From assembly GCA_025194985.1 (NCBI GenBank), contig JAOANE010000055.1, forward strand, positions 1-64,000: a stretch of 64,000 nt of DNA. Direction: 5' to 3'. The notes beneath the pieces were generated by a model. It worked only from the letters and a program-made list of their open reading frames with translations, did not search any database and was not told where the DNA came from. The position numbers and the translations under genes were made by a program. This document shows positions 1-8,269 of this stretch, piece by piece. Source of the stretch: Regnicoccus frigidus. GTDB taxonomy: Bacteria > Cyanobacteriota > Cyanobacteriia > PCC-6307 > Cyanobiaceae. Position 1 is the stretch's first letter; each line of letters opens with the position of its first letter.

Positions 1-61
1 CCCGCTATCTGGGGATCTATAACGGCAGCAGGTGCCACATGGCTCTCGGTGGCCTCACTCC
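1..61. other. Sequence beyond the pglX stop; no gene recognised
   Basis: These bases lie just past the stop of the shortened pglX on the minus strand. One other minus-strand frame stays open to the window edge, but its translation does not resemble the usual continuation of PglX and I do not recognise it. It may be a shifted continuation of pglX or unrelated DNA joined at the break. Confidence 0.3.
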
Positions 62-1909
62 TCAGCAATGCCTCCAGCGGCTGCTGATCGCTGAATGACC
101 TGGTGAGAAAGCACACTTAGGCCCTTGCTTTTCACTTCCACGAAAATCTGACAAACGGATATATCCGGCCCGATATTTTGCATTGTGCTTGTTCTGAAGA
201 GCAAATGTGCAGATCGGAACAGTCGCCCCCTCGAATCCAGAGTATTCCAGTTGCACTAGCGTCGTAATGGTTGCTTGAGAAATTAGTCTCTTGCGAAGCC
301 CCTCATAGGACGAGATGAACATCCAAACGAATGGCGACATGAAACCGAGGAAACCGTCAGGAAACACTAGTGATAGACAGCGAACTATGAATGCGGCGAA
401 AAGATCAGATTTGTAGTCTTCAACTTGCGTCTCAAGAAAACGTTTCACGCTGGAATTCATCCCTTTCGAACCCATATACGGCGGATTGGCCACGACGACG
501 TGATACCGCTGGGTGAGCGCCTCGGCTTGTGCGAGCACGCGCAGGACTTTGAGGTGCGTCTCGCGCAGGAAGAGCTGGCCGCCGAGGTCCTTTGCTTCGA
601 TGGCATCGCGCACAAAGGCCAGGCTTCGTTCATCCATGCAAGGCTGAATCAGCGAGCCGAAGTTTTTCGCCTCTTCAAATTTCCGGAGCAACTTGAACAG
701 GTTTTGATCGAACAGTTCTCCGAGACCCAGGGCCTCGATGTAGTCATTCAGCTCGTCCCCTTCAAACTGCACGTTCTGCAGCTCGATGATCTGCGGCCGT
801 ACCAGCTGCTCGCTCTGGAAGAAGCGCCGCGACGATTCCCGCGCCTTGAACACAAGCGCCAGCTCGGCGAGCTGGGCGGCACGGGGGCAGATCTCTAGCC
901 CGTAGAGGTTGTGCCGCAGGATCAGGGCCGGAATCTCGCTGGGGGCGTAGCCCTCCTCCGCGTAGATGAGACTGAGCAGGTCGAAGGCGTAGGTGAGCAT
1001 GTGCCCGCTGCCGACGGCGGGATCGAGCAGGCGGATTTCCTCGGGCTTGGTGATTTTGAGGAAGTCGGTCTCGGGTTCGCCCTCGATGTAGTAGGGCATG
1101 TGCTCGCGCAGCTTCGAGGCTGGACGGTTCAGCAACCACAGCCGCCCCAGAGAGTTCTCCACCAGGTAGCGCACGATCCAGTGCGGGGTGAACAGCTGGG
1201 TGACGGCGGGGATGTCTTCTGTAGGCACCGCCTTCTTGCGGGCCATCACCTCTTTTTTTTTCTCGGCGATATAGAACTGATACAGCCAGCCCAATATCTC
1301 CACGTCGTCGCAGTCGGCATCATGGATCGAGCGGCGGAAGCCCGCCGCGATGGAGCCATCGGTGAGCAGGTCATCGGGCAGCAGCAGCTCGGTGGCGTCA
1401 TCGAGCCCCTCGAACAGGTTTGGCAGCAGCTGGTGATAGAAGCGGCACACCGCCAGCACCAGCTCCCGGTACACCTCCCCCTGGGGGTCGGCGCCGGGGG
1501 TGGCCGTGGGGATCTGGCCATCGAGCAGCTGGTTCAGCCGTGCTTCCTGGCTGTGGCGCTGCAGCTCCGCCGGCAGCTGGCCGTTGCGCATCAGTTTCAG
1601 CAGCTCCGGCTGGGTGTCGGCATCCGTGGCCGGCATCAGCACCTTGGCGCCGAACGGATGCCAGCCCCTGGCATCGAGATAACGCAGCGCCGCCAAGCGG
1701 TTGAACCAGCTGTAGGCCACCCGCTCCAGCAGCTCCTGCCGGCTGATCTGCTCCTGCTGCCGCAGCTCAGCAATTTGCGTGGCGTAGGTGGTGAGCGTGT
1801 CGGGGGTGGTGCTGGTGAGCAACCGATCGAGCTTGCGGCCCACCGCCTCGATCAGCTGCCGCCGCATCGCCGGAGCGAAGGTTTTGAGGCTGGCGGTGTT
1901 GATGGGCAT
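62..1909 (-). CDS. pglX: BREX PglX adenine-specific DNA methyltransferase, C-terminally truncated
   Basis: PglX of BREX phage defence methylates adenines in host DNA to mark it as self and is needed for phage exclusion. The product has an SAM-binding motif DPAVGSGH at about residues 296-303 and the N6-adenine methyltransferase motif NPPY at about 475-478. It is 615 aa, roughly half of the usual ~1200 aa, and stops soon after the conserved-looking YIRLSDFRGSEKQGPK, where the target-recognition half should follow. I chose the ATG at 1909; a TTG four codons upstream overlaps the higA stop. It is last in line after brxA, brxB, brxC and higBA, all on the same strand. Truncation by frameshift or rearrangement is inferred; the missing half could lie outside the window. 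Confidence 0.85.
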   Translation of the reverse strand: MPINTASLKTFAPAMRRQLIEAVGRKLDRLLTSTTPDTLTTYATQIAELRQQEQISRQELLERVAYSWFNRLAALRYLDARGWHPFGAKVLMPATDADTQPELLKLMRNGQLPAELQRHSQEARLNQLLDGQIPTATPGADPQGEVYRELVLAVCRFYHQLLPNLFEGLDDATELLLPDDLLTDGSIAAGFRRSIHDADCDDVEILGWLYQFYIAEKKKEVMARKKAVPTEDIPAVTQLFTPHWIVRYLVENSLGRLWLLNRPASKLREHMPYYIEGEPETDFLKITKPEEIRLLDPAVGSGHMLTYAFDLLSLIYAEEGYAPSEIPALILRHNLYGLEICPRAAQLAELALVFKARESSRRFFQSEQLVRPQIIELQNVQFEGDELNDYIEALGLGELFDQNLFKLLRKFEEAKNFGSLIQPCMDERSLAFVRDAIEAKDLGGQLFLRETHLKVLRVLAQAEALTQRYHVVVANPPYMGSKGMNSSVKRFLETQVEDYKSDLFAAFIVRCLSLVFPDGFLGFMSPFVWMFISSYEGLRKRLISQATITTLVQLEYSGFEGATVPICTFALQNKHNAKYRAGYIRLSDFRGSEKQGPKCAFSPGHSAISSRWRHC

Positions 1910-1917
1910 GGATCTGA

Positions 1918-2250
1918 TCAACCCTCACAAGCAACGGCATGGGCATGAAGCCGCAAGCCCAGAGCCTTGGTCACCTTCAGCACGGTGGCGAAGCTTGGAT
2001 TGCCATCGGCGCTGAGCGCCCGATAAAGGCTCTCCCGGCTGAGGCCCGTGTCTTTCGCCACCTGTGTCATCCCCTTGGCTCGGGCAATGTCCCCCAAGGC
2101 CCGTGCAAGACCGGCCACATCATCCGGTGCTTCCTCAAGCCAGGCATCCAGATAGGCCGCCATCTCATCTGGCGTTCTGAGATGCTCGGCCACGTCATAG
2201 GGCGTGAACCTGGTTGCCGATGGATTAGCAAGGGGTTGGGCTTGGTTCAT
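1918..2250 (-). CDS. higA: HigA-family antitoxin (HTH)
   Basis: This is the antitoxin of a type II toxin-antitoxin pair; it should bind and neutralise the adjacent toxin and autoregulate the pair. The 110-aa protein has a C-terminal helix-turn-helix of the COG3636 type (ARAKGMTQVAKDTGLSRESLYRALS, about residues 57-80). The order is toxin first, antitoxin second, as in HigBA systems. Its ATG overlaps the toxin stop by one base (TGATG), and its stop lies just ahead of pglX, so all three may be co-transcribed. A GTG one codon upstream is an alternative start. Confidence 0.85.
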   Translation of the reverse strand: MNQAQPLANPSATRFTPYDVAEHLRTPDEMAAYLDAWLEEAPDDVAGLARALGDIARAKGMTQVAKDTGLSRESLYRALSADGNPSFATVLKVTKALGLRLHAHAVACEG

Positions 2251-2549
2251 CACGAGTGATCCTCAAATTCACGGTTTAAATCAAGAGCCTTGGCGATGTC
2301 TTTGGCCTGGGTCGCTTTACTGCCCCCGCCCAACAGCAGAAGCAGGTGATCGCCTCTTCGGGCGTAATACACCCGGTAGCCGGGTCCGACATCGATTTTC
2401 AGTTCAGACACTCCCTCCGTGAGATTGCGATAGTCGCCGGGGTTGCCATGGATCAAGCGATCCACTCGCATCAACACTCGAGCCCTGCCGGCTTGATCCC
2501 TGAGGCCGTCGATCCACGCTTGGTAGACCTCCGACTTGACGACCCTCAT
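2250..2549 (-). CDS. higB: HigB/RelE-type toxin (addiction module killer protein)
   Basis: The 99-aa basic protein matches the COG3657 / Gp49-like branch of the RelE superfamily, which are mRNA interferases acting at the ribosome. Visible family features are the sequence around YRNLTEGVSELKIDVGPGYRVYYA (about residues 40-63), followed by LLLLLGGGSKATQAKDIAKA. It is translationally coupled to the antitoxin downstream. It sits inside the BREX operon between brxC and pglX, which is not part of the core BREX-1 gene set and suggests insertion as an accessory module. Confidence 0.85.
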   Translation of the reverse strand: MRVVKSEVYQAWIDGLRDQAGRARVLMRVDRLIHGNPGDYRNLTEGVSELKIDVGPGYRVYYARRGDHLLLLLGGGSKATQAKDIAKALDLNREFEDHS

Positions 2550-2570
2550 CAGCCAACTGTAGCTCCTGAG

Positions 2571-2958
2571 CTACAGGCCTGCACCGCTTGTTGAGCCGCT
2601 GAGGTTTCTGCGCTGCGTTCTGCTGCGTCGCCAGGCTGGGCGGGTGAGACCGTTTTCATAGTTCACCACCCGTTTGCCGATCTGCAGCCGGCGGCTGATG
2701 CGCCGTTTGCCGTTGTCGAAGGTGGTGCGCCAGGACACCTGGGTGGTGAGGCGTTCGTTGTAACGCCGCTGTGCGGCACCGAGCCGCCAGAGCCCCCAGC
2801 GGTTGCCTGGCCATCGGGATGCCGGAGAGCGCCCCCGGCGCCGCTTTGGCGTACACCCCCGTGACGATGCGTACGAGCCTGCCCTCGGCAATCAGCTGGT
2901 TGAGTGCCCGGCTGATCTGTGCTGCACTGCCGAAGCGCGCCAGATCCTGCCGAAGCAC
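2571..2958 (-). pseudogene. Frameshifted DUF6088 (AbiEi-antitoxin-like) gene
   Basis: Two minus-strand frames together give a DUF6088-type protein. The N-terminal part, about 2780-2958, reads VLRQDLARFGSAAQISRALNQLIAEGRLVRIVTGVYAKA, a winged-helix pattern. The C-terminal part, 2571 to about 2790 in another frame, reads RYNERLTTQVSW through ISRRLQIGKRVVNYENG, the usual end of this family. The join needs a frameshift near 2770-2830, so the gene is probably dead, or carries a sequencing error. DUF6088 proteins are often found as transcriptional repressors or antitoxins near defence genes. The original start is unclear; an open frame with GTG begins at 2958. Confidence 0.6.
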
Positions 2959-3088
2959 AACCTCTCCGCTTGGCTTGGGGCGCGCTGCGTTGCGGTGGTT
3001 TTGTGAGAGCGCTGGGGAGGGGCATGGGTTTACATAAAAGGTTTTAAGTTACGGGTCAGATCCAGTGGTGGCCGGGGTTCTTGGCCTC

Positions 3089-6000
3089 TTACAGGCTGAT
3101 CCGGTGCCCCTGATCCAGCTCGGTTTGGGCCGCTGTGCGCAAGGCCTCCAGCCACTGCCCCAGCTCCTCGCGGTTGGTGAGCTGGCCCAGGGGGAAGTTC
3201 GGCCGCAAGCTCGATGCAGGCACCACCTTGATCAGGGCCACCGGGGCATCGGCCGGGGCGGCCATGGCCGCCACCCGTTGCAGCAACGCCGGCACATCCG
3301 CCTTCTGGAAACGATCGAGCCGCAGCTGCACCCGAGCGGGCTGCTCCGCCTTCACCAGCTCCTGCTTCACCCGATCGGTGCTGGCGAGCACCTGCTCCTG
3401 TTGCTCCGGTGCCAGGTTCTGGAAATCAGCACCGGCCCTGAGCTTGGTCTCCTGCTCAGCGATCTGGGCCAGGGCCTCTGAGCGGGTCAGCTGCAGCCGT
3501 TCTTCAAGCAGGGCCTCCAGCGTCGCCACAGCTCCATTGGCCTCCGGCAGCAGCGGGCCGTGATAAGGCGCCGGGCTGTCCATCACCCGCCCCAACACCG
3601 CCACCGGCTCAGGCGGGAGCTCCATCAGGTCGTCGCCGTGCCTGGCCAGGAAGGTACGCACCTTCTCGTACACCGTTCTCTGCTCGCCGTTCAGGAACGC
3701 CTTGATCGGCGTGAGCGTGTCTTCCAGCTGGTCGAGCAGCTCGGCGGTGAACTGGGCCTGCTGGTTGAGCAGGTAGGGGTCGTCTTTGCCGCTTAGCTCC
3801 CGCACCCTGGCGGCGATCGGCGCGACAGCGGCCACGAACGGATAGCGCTCCTGCTGGCTGGCGATCGCGTCGAGCTCGGCGGCCTCACGCGCCAGCGCCT
3901 CACGCATTGCTGTGGCGGTGGTGCGGGAATCAGTGCCGCTGCTCGCCACCCCGAAGAAGTCTTGGTGGAAACGCTTGAGCGTGTTGATCGCCGCAGGATC
4001 GATCTGCTCCTGCTTGCGCACCAGCACCAGCCCCTGGCGACGGCTGTTGGTGAGCGCATCGATCACTTCGTTGGGGCTCAGGATCTCCTTCTCGCGTAGC
4101 TCCACCTTGCCCAGGCGGAACAAGCGGCCCAGGAAGGTGAGCGTGGCCCAGGGGCTCCAGCCGTAGGGCCGGGCCTCGAACACCTCGATCAGATCGGCGG
4201 CGGAGGTGCGCTCCCCTTCCTTGTTCTGGCGACGCACCACCTCGGTGTACACCTCCTGCTCCGCTTCCGAGAGCTGCAGCACGCTGCCAGCAAGCAGGTC
4301 GTCCTGCTCCTGCACCACCTTCATCAAGGTGCCTTCGTTGTAGATCTGCTTCACCATCAGCAGCTTGGGGAAGGCCGAGCGGATCAGCTCCTGATAGGCC
4401 TTGGAAAAACGGTTCTGGGGATCGCCCTCACCCACCTCCAGCCGCCTGCCGTTCACCACCAGCGGGGCTCGGCGCAATCCCTCACCAGCCAGACGGGTGA
4501 TCTCACTGCGGCGGGTGCTGTTCTGCCGCCCCCGCTGGGCCAGGATTTCCCTGAGCGCTTCGTCTTCACCGCCGGAGTTCTGCTTGATGTATTTATCGGT
4601 TTTCAGGTAGGTGCGGATCAGATCGGTGAGCCGGCCCTGGGCCGGCAGGATCACCATCAGATCAGCTCGACCCATGTTCTGGGCCACAAGGATCGCCTCA
4701 TTGCCGAAGTTGGGGTGCTCCGGGGTGATCACGTTCACCGCTACATCATCAGGCTTTCCCTTCACCAGAGCATCATCGATCTTCTGGGCGTAGGAATAAT
4801 CCTGGTTGTTGTCCTCGAAGCGGATCTTGTTGGTGCGCAGCACGTCGTTGAAGAGCGTGGCCTGCAGCGCTCCCATCACTTGGGAGTCTTCCACGGTGGT
4901 GGTCTTGATCTCCTGCTCCACATCCTTTTCCTTGTCGGTGAGGAACTCGTAGAGCTCACCGCTGCGTTGCAGGTAGCTCTGCACTTCCAGATTGCGCAGG
5001 GCCTCTTTCACCTGCTGCTCATGGGCGCGGATGTCGAGATCGGGCTGATCGATCAACAGGATCGCAATGTTGCGAGGTGAGGCCTTAAACGGGGACACCC
5101 ACTTGAGCAAGAACAGGGCCTTGAGGATGCGCAGTTCAAACGGCGCCACCTGGCGTTCCGCCAGCACCATCGTCTGCTGCTTGTCTCCACGGATCACATC
5201 GCGGATGCCGTCGTAAAGCTGATCGAAGCTGGCGAGTTGGCCGATCGGCAGATCCATGATCGCCTTGGCCACCTCCTGGAACACCGAGAGCATCGAGCGT
5301 TCACCCACCGCCATGTTGCGGCCGCCGAACACGTTGTGGACCGCGAGGCTCTGCAGCGCCTGCTGGAACAGGTTCAGCTGATACGGGTGGAAGGGGTAGA
5401 GGCCACAGAAGGCCTGGCAATCGGCCCAGCCCTTGAGCTGCAGGGAGTTGTCGCCGAAGCGGAACAGGGTCTGGAGGTTGTCCTTCTCCGCCCCATAGAT
5501 CTGGATCAGCTCATCTGGCTCCACCGGATCCTTTTCCAGCAGCCGCCGCTGAATCACCTCCTGTACATCGGCGCTGGCCAGGGTGAGCTTGGTGCGGAAG
5601 CGGCCCTGGATCTTGCTGAGATCATCGGCCTGGCGCACCTTCTCCTCGCCCAGGATTCCCTCCAGGTCGGCTTGGGAGGTCACGAATACGGAGGCACGGC
5701 CGTTGGTGGCTGTCGCCAGGCTTTCCACCACGGTCTGCAGGTTGAGCAGGCGGCTGCGGTCCTGACCGATGAACTGGCCCGCCTCGTCCACAAAGAAGTT
5801 GAGCCGGCAGCCGGGAAGCTGGCTGTCGAGGTACTCCTTGACGCGGTTAGCAAAGCCTTCGATCGAGAGGCGGTACTCGGCCTTGGCCTCACCGATCACC
5901 TTCATTGCCTCCTCGGAGCTGGTGGAGAACTGCTCGGCGTAGGCCCGAGCAAAAGAACTCTTGGTGACGGTGGCAACAGCCTCGCGGTCGTTCTCCCAGT

Positions 6001-6574
6001 TGCGGCCATTGAGGCGAAGATAGGTTTCTTTGAAATCACCGAACGCACCGCGCTTGTCGAGGTCGTGCTCGAAGCGAGCGATATAGCCCTGGTCGCCGTA
6101 ATACCCCTGCAGTTCGTTCAGCACCTTCATGAACACTTCCAGGATCGGGGCGCTGTGCTCGCCGCCAATGCCGTCGTACTTCTGATCGATGTTGAACAGC
6201 ACGCTGCGCGCCGGCGTGGTGATCGCCTTGCGCAGGTTGGCCTGGATGATTTCGTCTTCCACCTTCGGCAGCAGGATGTCAGCCGGCCGCTCGTTCTCTG
6301 GCCCAACGCGCCGCTCGCTGTCGAGCAGCAGCGAGAGGATCTTCAGCAGGTGCGATTTGCCGCAGCCGAAGAAACCAGAAATCCATACCCCATTGGCCGT
6401 GGGGTTGTCGAGGTAGCAGTCCACGAAGGATCCCAGACCCTTGAGCACATCGCGGGTGATCACATACTCATCGAGCTCCACCTTGAGGTTGCGCTCGTCG
6501 TCGGCCTTGATCACCCCATCGATCGGACGGTCAACCGGCTTGGCGAAGAGCTCGCGGATTGTGGCGGCAGTCAT
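3089..6574 (-). CDS. brxC: BREX system P-loop protein BrxC
   Basis: BrxC is the large ATPase of BREX-1 (PglY-like), required for phage exclusion and host methylation. The 1161-aa protein has a Walker A motif GFFGCGKSH at about residues 67-75 and an N-terminus (RELFAKPVDRPIDGVIKADD) typical of the family; its length is in the usual range. The central and C-terminal regions are mostly helical. Its ATG overlaps the brxB stop by four bases, showing translational coupling in a brxA-brxB-brxC operon. The frame is intact. The next genes downstream are a DUF6088 remnant and higBA rather than pglX directly. Confidence 0.95.
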   Translation of the reverse strand: MTAATIRELFAKPVDRPIDGVIKADDERNLKVELDEYVITRDVLKGLGSFVDCYLDNPTANGVWISGFFGCGKSHLLKILSLLLDSERRVGPENERPADILLPKVEDEIIQANLRKAITTPARSVLFNIDQKYDGIGGEHSAPILEVFMKVLNELQGYYGDQGYIARFEHDLDKRGAFGDFKETYLRLNGRNWENDREAVATVTKSSFARAYAEQFSTSSEEAMKVIGEAKAEYRLSIEGFANRVKEYLDSQLPGCRLNFFVDEAGQFIGQDRSRLLNLQTVVESLATATNGRASVFVTSQADLEGILGEEKVRQADDLSKIQGRFRTKLTLASADVQEVIQRRLLEKDPVEPDELIQIYGAEKDNLQTLFRFGDNSLQLKGWADCQAFCGLYPFHPYQLNLFQQALQSLAVHNVFGGRNMAVGERSMLSVFQEVAKAIMDLPIGQLASFDQLYDGIRDVIRGDKQQTMVLAERQVAPFELRILKALFLLKWVSPFKASPRNIAILLIDQPDLDIRAHEQQVKEALRNLEVQSYLQRSGELYEFLTDKEKDVEQEIKTTTVEDSQVMGALQATLFNDVLRTNKIRFEDNNQDYSYAQKIDDALVKGKPDDVAVNVITPEHPNFGNEAILVAQNMGRADLMVILPAQGRLTDLIRTYLKTDKYIKQNSGGEDEALREILAQRGRQNSTRRSEITRLAGEGLRRAPLVVNGRRLEVGEGDPQNRFSKAYQELIRSAFPKLLMVKQIYNEGTLMKVVQEQDDLLAGSVLQLSEAEQEVYTEVVRRQNKEGERTSAADLIEVFEARPYGWSPWATLTFLGRLFRLGKVELREKEILSPNEVIDALTNSRRQGLVLVRKQEQIDPAAINTLKRFHQDFFGVASSGTDSRTTATAMREALAREAAELDAIASQQERYPFVAAVAPIAARVRELSGKDDPYLLNQQAQFTAELLDQLEDTLTPIKAFLNGEQRTVYEKVRTFLARHGDDLMELPPEPVAVLGRVMDSPAPYHGPLLPEANGAVATLEALLEERLQLTRSEALAQIAEQETKLRAGADFQNLAPEQQEQVLASTDRVKQELVKAEQPARVQLRLDRFQKADVPALLQRVAAMAAPADAPVALIKVVPASSLRPNFPLGQLTNREELGQWLEALRTAAQTELDQGHRISL

Positions 6575-7188
6575 GAGATCGGGGTGTCGAAGTAGGCGAG
6601 ATTGGTGGCGCGGTAGTGGGGGTTCTCGATCTTGGTGTTGGGCGTAGTGCCAAACAGTCGCAGGTAGGAACCACCGTCAGCATCCTGTGAATACTCACCG
6701 GGGAAGAAGATCACCACAGGGTGCCTCACCATCTCCGGTTGCAGGGCCTCGATGATGGTGTGGGTGCGCAGGAAGGGATAGATCCGCCCTGATCCCGTGA
6801 TCAGGGTGAGTTGTGGATTCGCACCGATCACCTCCATCAGTTTCGGTACAAGTGCCTTTGTGGGATCCGAGGTGCTCTGCAGTGTTTCAAATACGTCACT
6901 TTTCGAATAAGTGGTCTCGTCCCGAAGAAGGTCCTCGAGAAATCCCTTCTCCTCAAGGATCTGGATCACCAGCTCCAACAGGTCCAGATGAATCACACGC
7001 AGTCCTTCCTGCTTGAGCCCCTGGAGCAGACCTTTCACGATCTGGCGCAGCTCGTCTTCTTCGGAGGGGTCGTAGGTCTGGATGAAGATTGGGATCTCCT
7101 TGGCCAACCCCTTCATCGCCAGGAAGCTGGGCTGAGACAGAACTTGCTTCAGTCGCTGATCCAGGCCGGTGGTGGTTTTGGTGCTCAT
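6571..7188 (-). CDS. brxB: BREX protein BrxB (DUF1788)
   Basis: BrxB is a small conserved component of BREX-1 with DUF1788; its biochemical role is not settled. The 205-aa product shows the family pattern, including VIHLDLLELVIQIL, LITGSGRIYPFLRTH and PVVIFFPGEY, and it is full length. It starts with an ATG overlapping the brxA stop by four bases and ends overlapping the brxC start by four bases. This tight coupling suggests fixed stoichiometry within one transcript. Confidence 0.93.
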   Translation of the reverse strand: MSTKTTTGLDQRLKQVLSQPSFLAMKGLAKEIPIFIQTYDPSEEDELRQIVKGLLQGLKQEGLRVIHLDLLELVIQILEEKGFLEDLLRDETTYSKSDVFETLQSTSDPTKALVPKLMEVIGANPQLTLITGSGRIYPFLRTHTIIEALQPEMVRHPVVIFFPGEYSQDADGGSYLRLFGTTPNTKIENPHYRATNLAYFDTPIS

Positions 7189-7838
7189 CGCCTGGGCGCC
7201 AGCACGTTCGCCTTCGCCACAGCCCGTGACTGCCTGGGGGGTGCGACGAGGAAGCCCACCAGAAGAGCGGGGTCCTCCGCTGAGACCAGCCGTTGAACTT
7301 CAAGGGAGAGCAGGGGGCGTTGCACCGTTCCTAAAACACCTCCCTTGCCTGCTTTACCAACCAGCAATCCTGCTTCGCGGAACATGTGCAGGAGAGTGGA
7401 GCGGATCTTCTGCCGCGAGGACGAGGCCACCTCGGCCAGTTCCGGGTGGATGAGTTCTTGCAGCTCATAGAACGCCACCATGTCGGAGCGGCGCAGCACC
7501 GGATCCATCCCGGCCAGCTTCTCGGCCAGCACCTCCTGCACCACGTCAAAAGCCAGCTGAATCCGCTTCAGAGATGCCAGCCAGGCCATAGCTGTGCGGT
7601 CTTCGCCCGACCCAGTGGCCAGGAGCTCCAGCTGGGCTGGGGTGAGGGTCTGTAGCCGCTGTCGCAGTTCCGACTCCAGCCGTTTGGCACTGCTGGCGGA
7701 TCTGGCCTGGAGGGCGTTGCTCGTCAGGACAGCCGTCTTGGTCTTCTGCCAGTCCGCCTGCTGCAGGTGAACCTGAGCAATTACGCACGCGAGTTCGGGC
7801 CTCAGGCTTGCGGCGGTGAAGCTCAGGCAGTACCGCAT
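7185..7838 (-). CDS. brxA: BREX protein BrxA (DUF1819)
   Basis: BrxA is the first gene of the usual BREX-1 operon, a helical DUF1819 protein reported to bind DNA in studied systems. I chose the internal ATG at 7838 (MRYCLSFTAASLRPELA) because the family starts here; upstream codons to 7955 look non-coding and would overlap an inverted repeat. The product is 217 aa with the typical pattern LKRIQLAFDVVQEVLAEKL and a winged-helix-like tail ending VQRPLLSLEVQRLV. It is coupled to brxB by a four-base overlap. The operon promoter should lie in the 431-bp gap upstream. Confidence 0.9.
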   Translation of the reverse strand: MRYCLSFTAASLRPELACVIAQVHLQQADWQKTKTAVLTSNALQARSASSAKRLESELRQRLQTLTPAQLELLATGSGEDRTAMAWLASLKRIQLAFDVVQEVLAEKLAGMDPVLRRSDMVAFYELQELIHPELAEVASSSRQKIRSTLLHMFREAGLLVGKAGKGGVLGTVQRPLLSLEVQRLVSAEDPALLVGFLVAPPRQSRAVAKANVLAPRR

Positions 7839-8269
7839 GGCTCCGACGGCAGTCTTCGCCAACGTCCCCACCCAACTTCTGCGCCTTGATCCTGGCACTG
7901 CCAGGGCAGCTATCCCATCCAACAAACCAAGCCCCCCATGCCTTTGAGCGCCCACGCAAGCTATGGGCGCTCAAAGGATTTTGGTCAGCGTTTCCTGCGA
8001 AATACCAGACCCCTGCAGCCAGCAGTCATCTTTAAGGCCTGCTGTTGATGCGGGACCTCTGTCTTGTGGGCCGCCTCCAGCTGGCAGACAGATTGGCCTG
8101 AAAGAACGTGGTCTTGCCCTAGGGGTAGCCGCGAAAAAGTGAAGCCTTCAGTGAAGGCGCTGTGCTTTGCAGAGGGCCGGGCATTAGGTCATTTTGCGCA
8201 GCCAATCCCGAGGCTGACGATGGACATTTTTGCTGGATGTTCCCCCCATTCACTTGCGGTGGGGCTCAC
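7839..8269. other. Intergenic region between ardC-like gene and brxA
   Basis: I see no convincing gene in these 431 bases; short open frames lack family features. The main signal is a perfect 14-bp inverted repeat at 7941-7977. The region must hold the brxA promoter and possibly the end of the minus-strand ardC-like transcript. Confidence 0.5.
7941..7977. promoter_or_regulatory. Perfect 14-bp inverted repeat upstream of brxA
   Basis: The arms 7941-7954 (CCTTTGAGCGCCCA) and 7964-7977 are exact reverse complements around a 9-base loop. It lies about 100 bases upstream of the brxA start. There is no clear T-run on either side, so a terminator is less convincing than an operator for a dimeric regulator, though a terminator for the upstream minus-strand gene remains possible. 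Confidence 0.5.

Noticed and set aside
911..1948. Long plus-strand open frame of 345 codons opposite pglX
   Set aside because: It is a GC-driven mirror of pglX, with no recognisable domain, while the minus-strand frame has clear methyltransferase motifs.
5237..6595. 452-codon plus-strand frame opposite brxC
   Set aside because: Antisense shadow; brxC has a clear P-loop and continuous family sequence.
7839..7955. Upstream extension of brxA
   Set aside because: The extra residues are unlike the family and would run through the inverted repeat.
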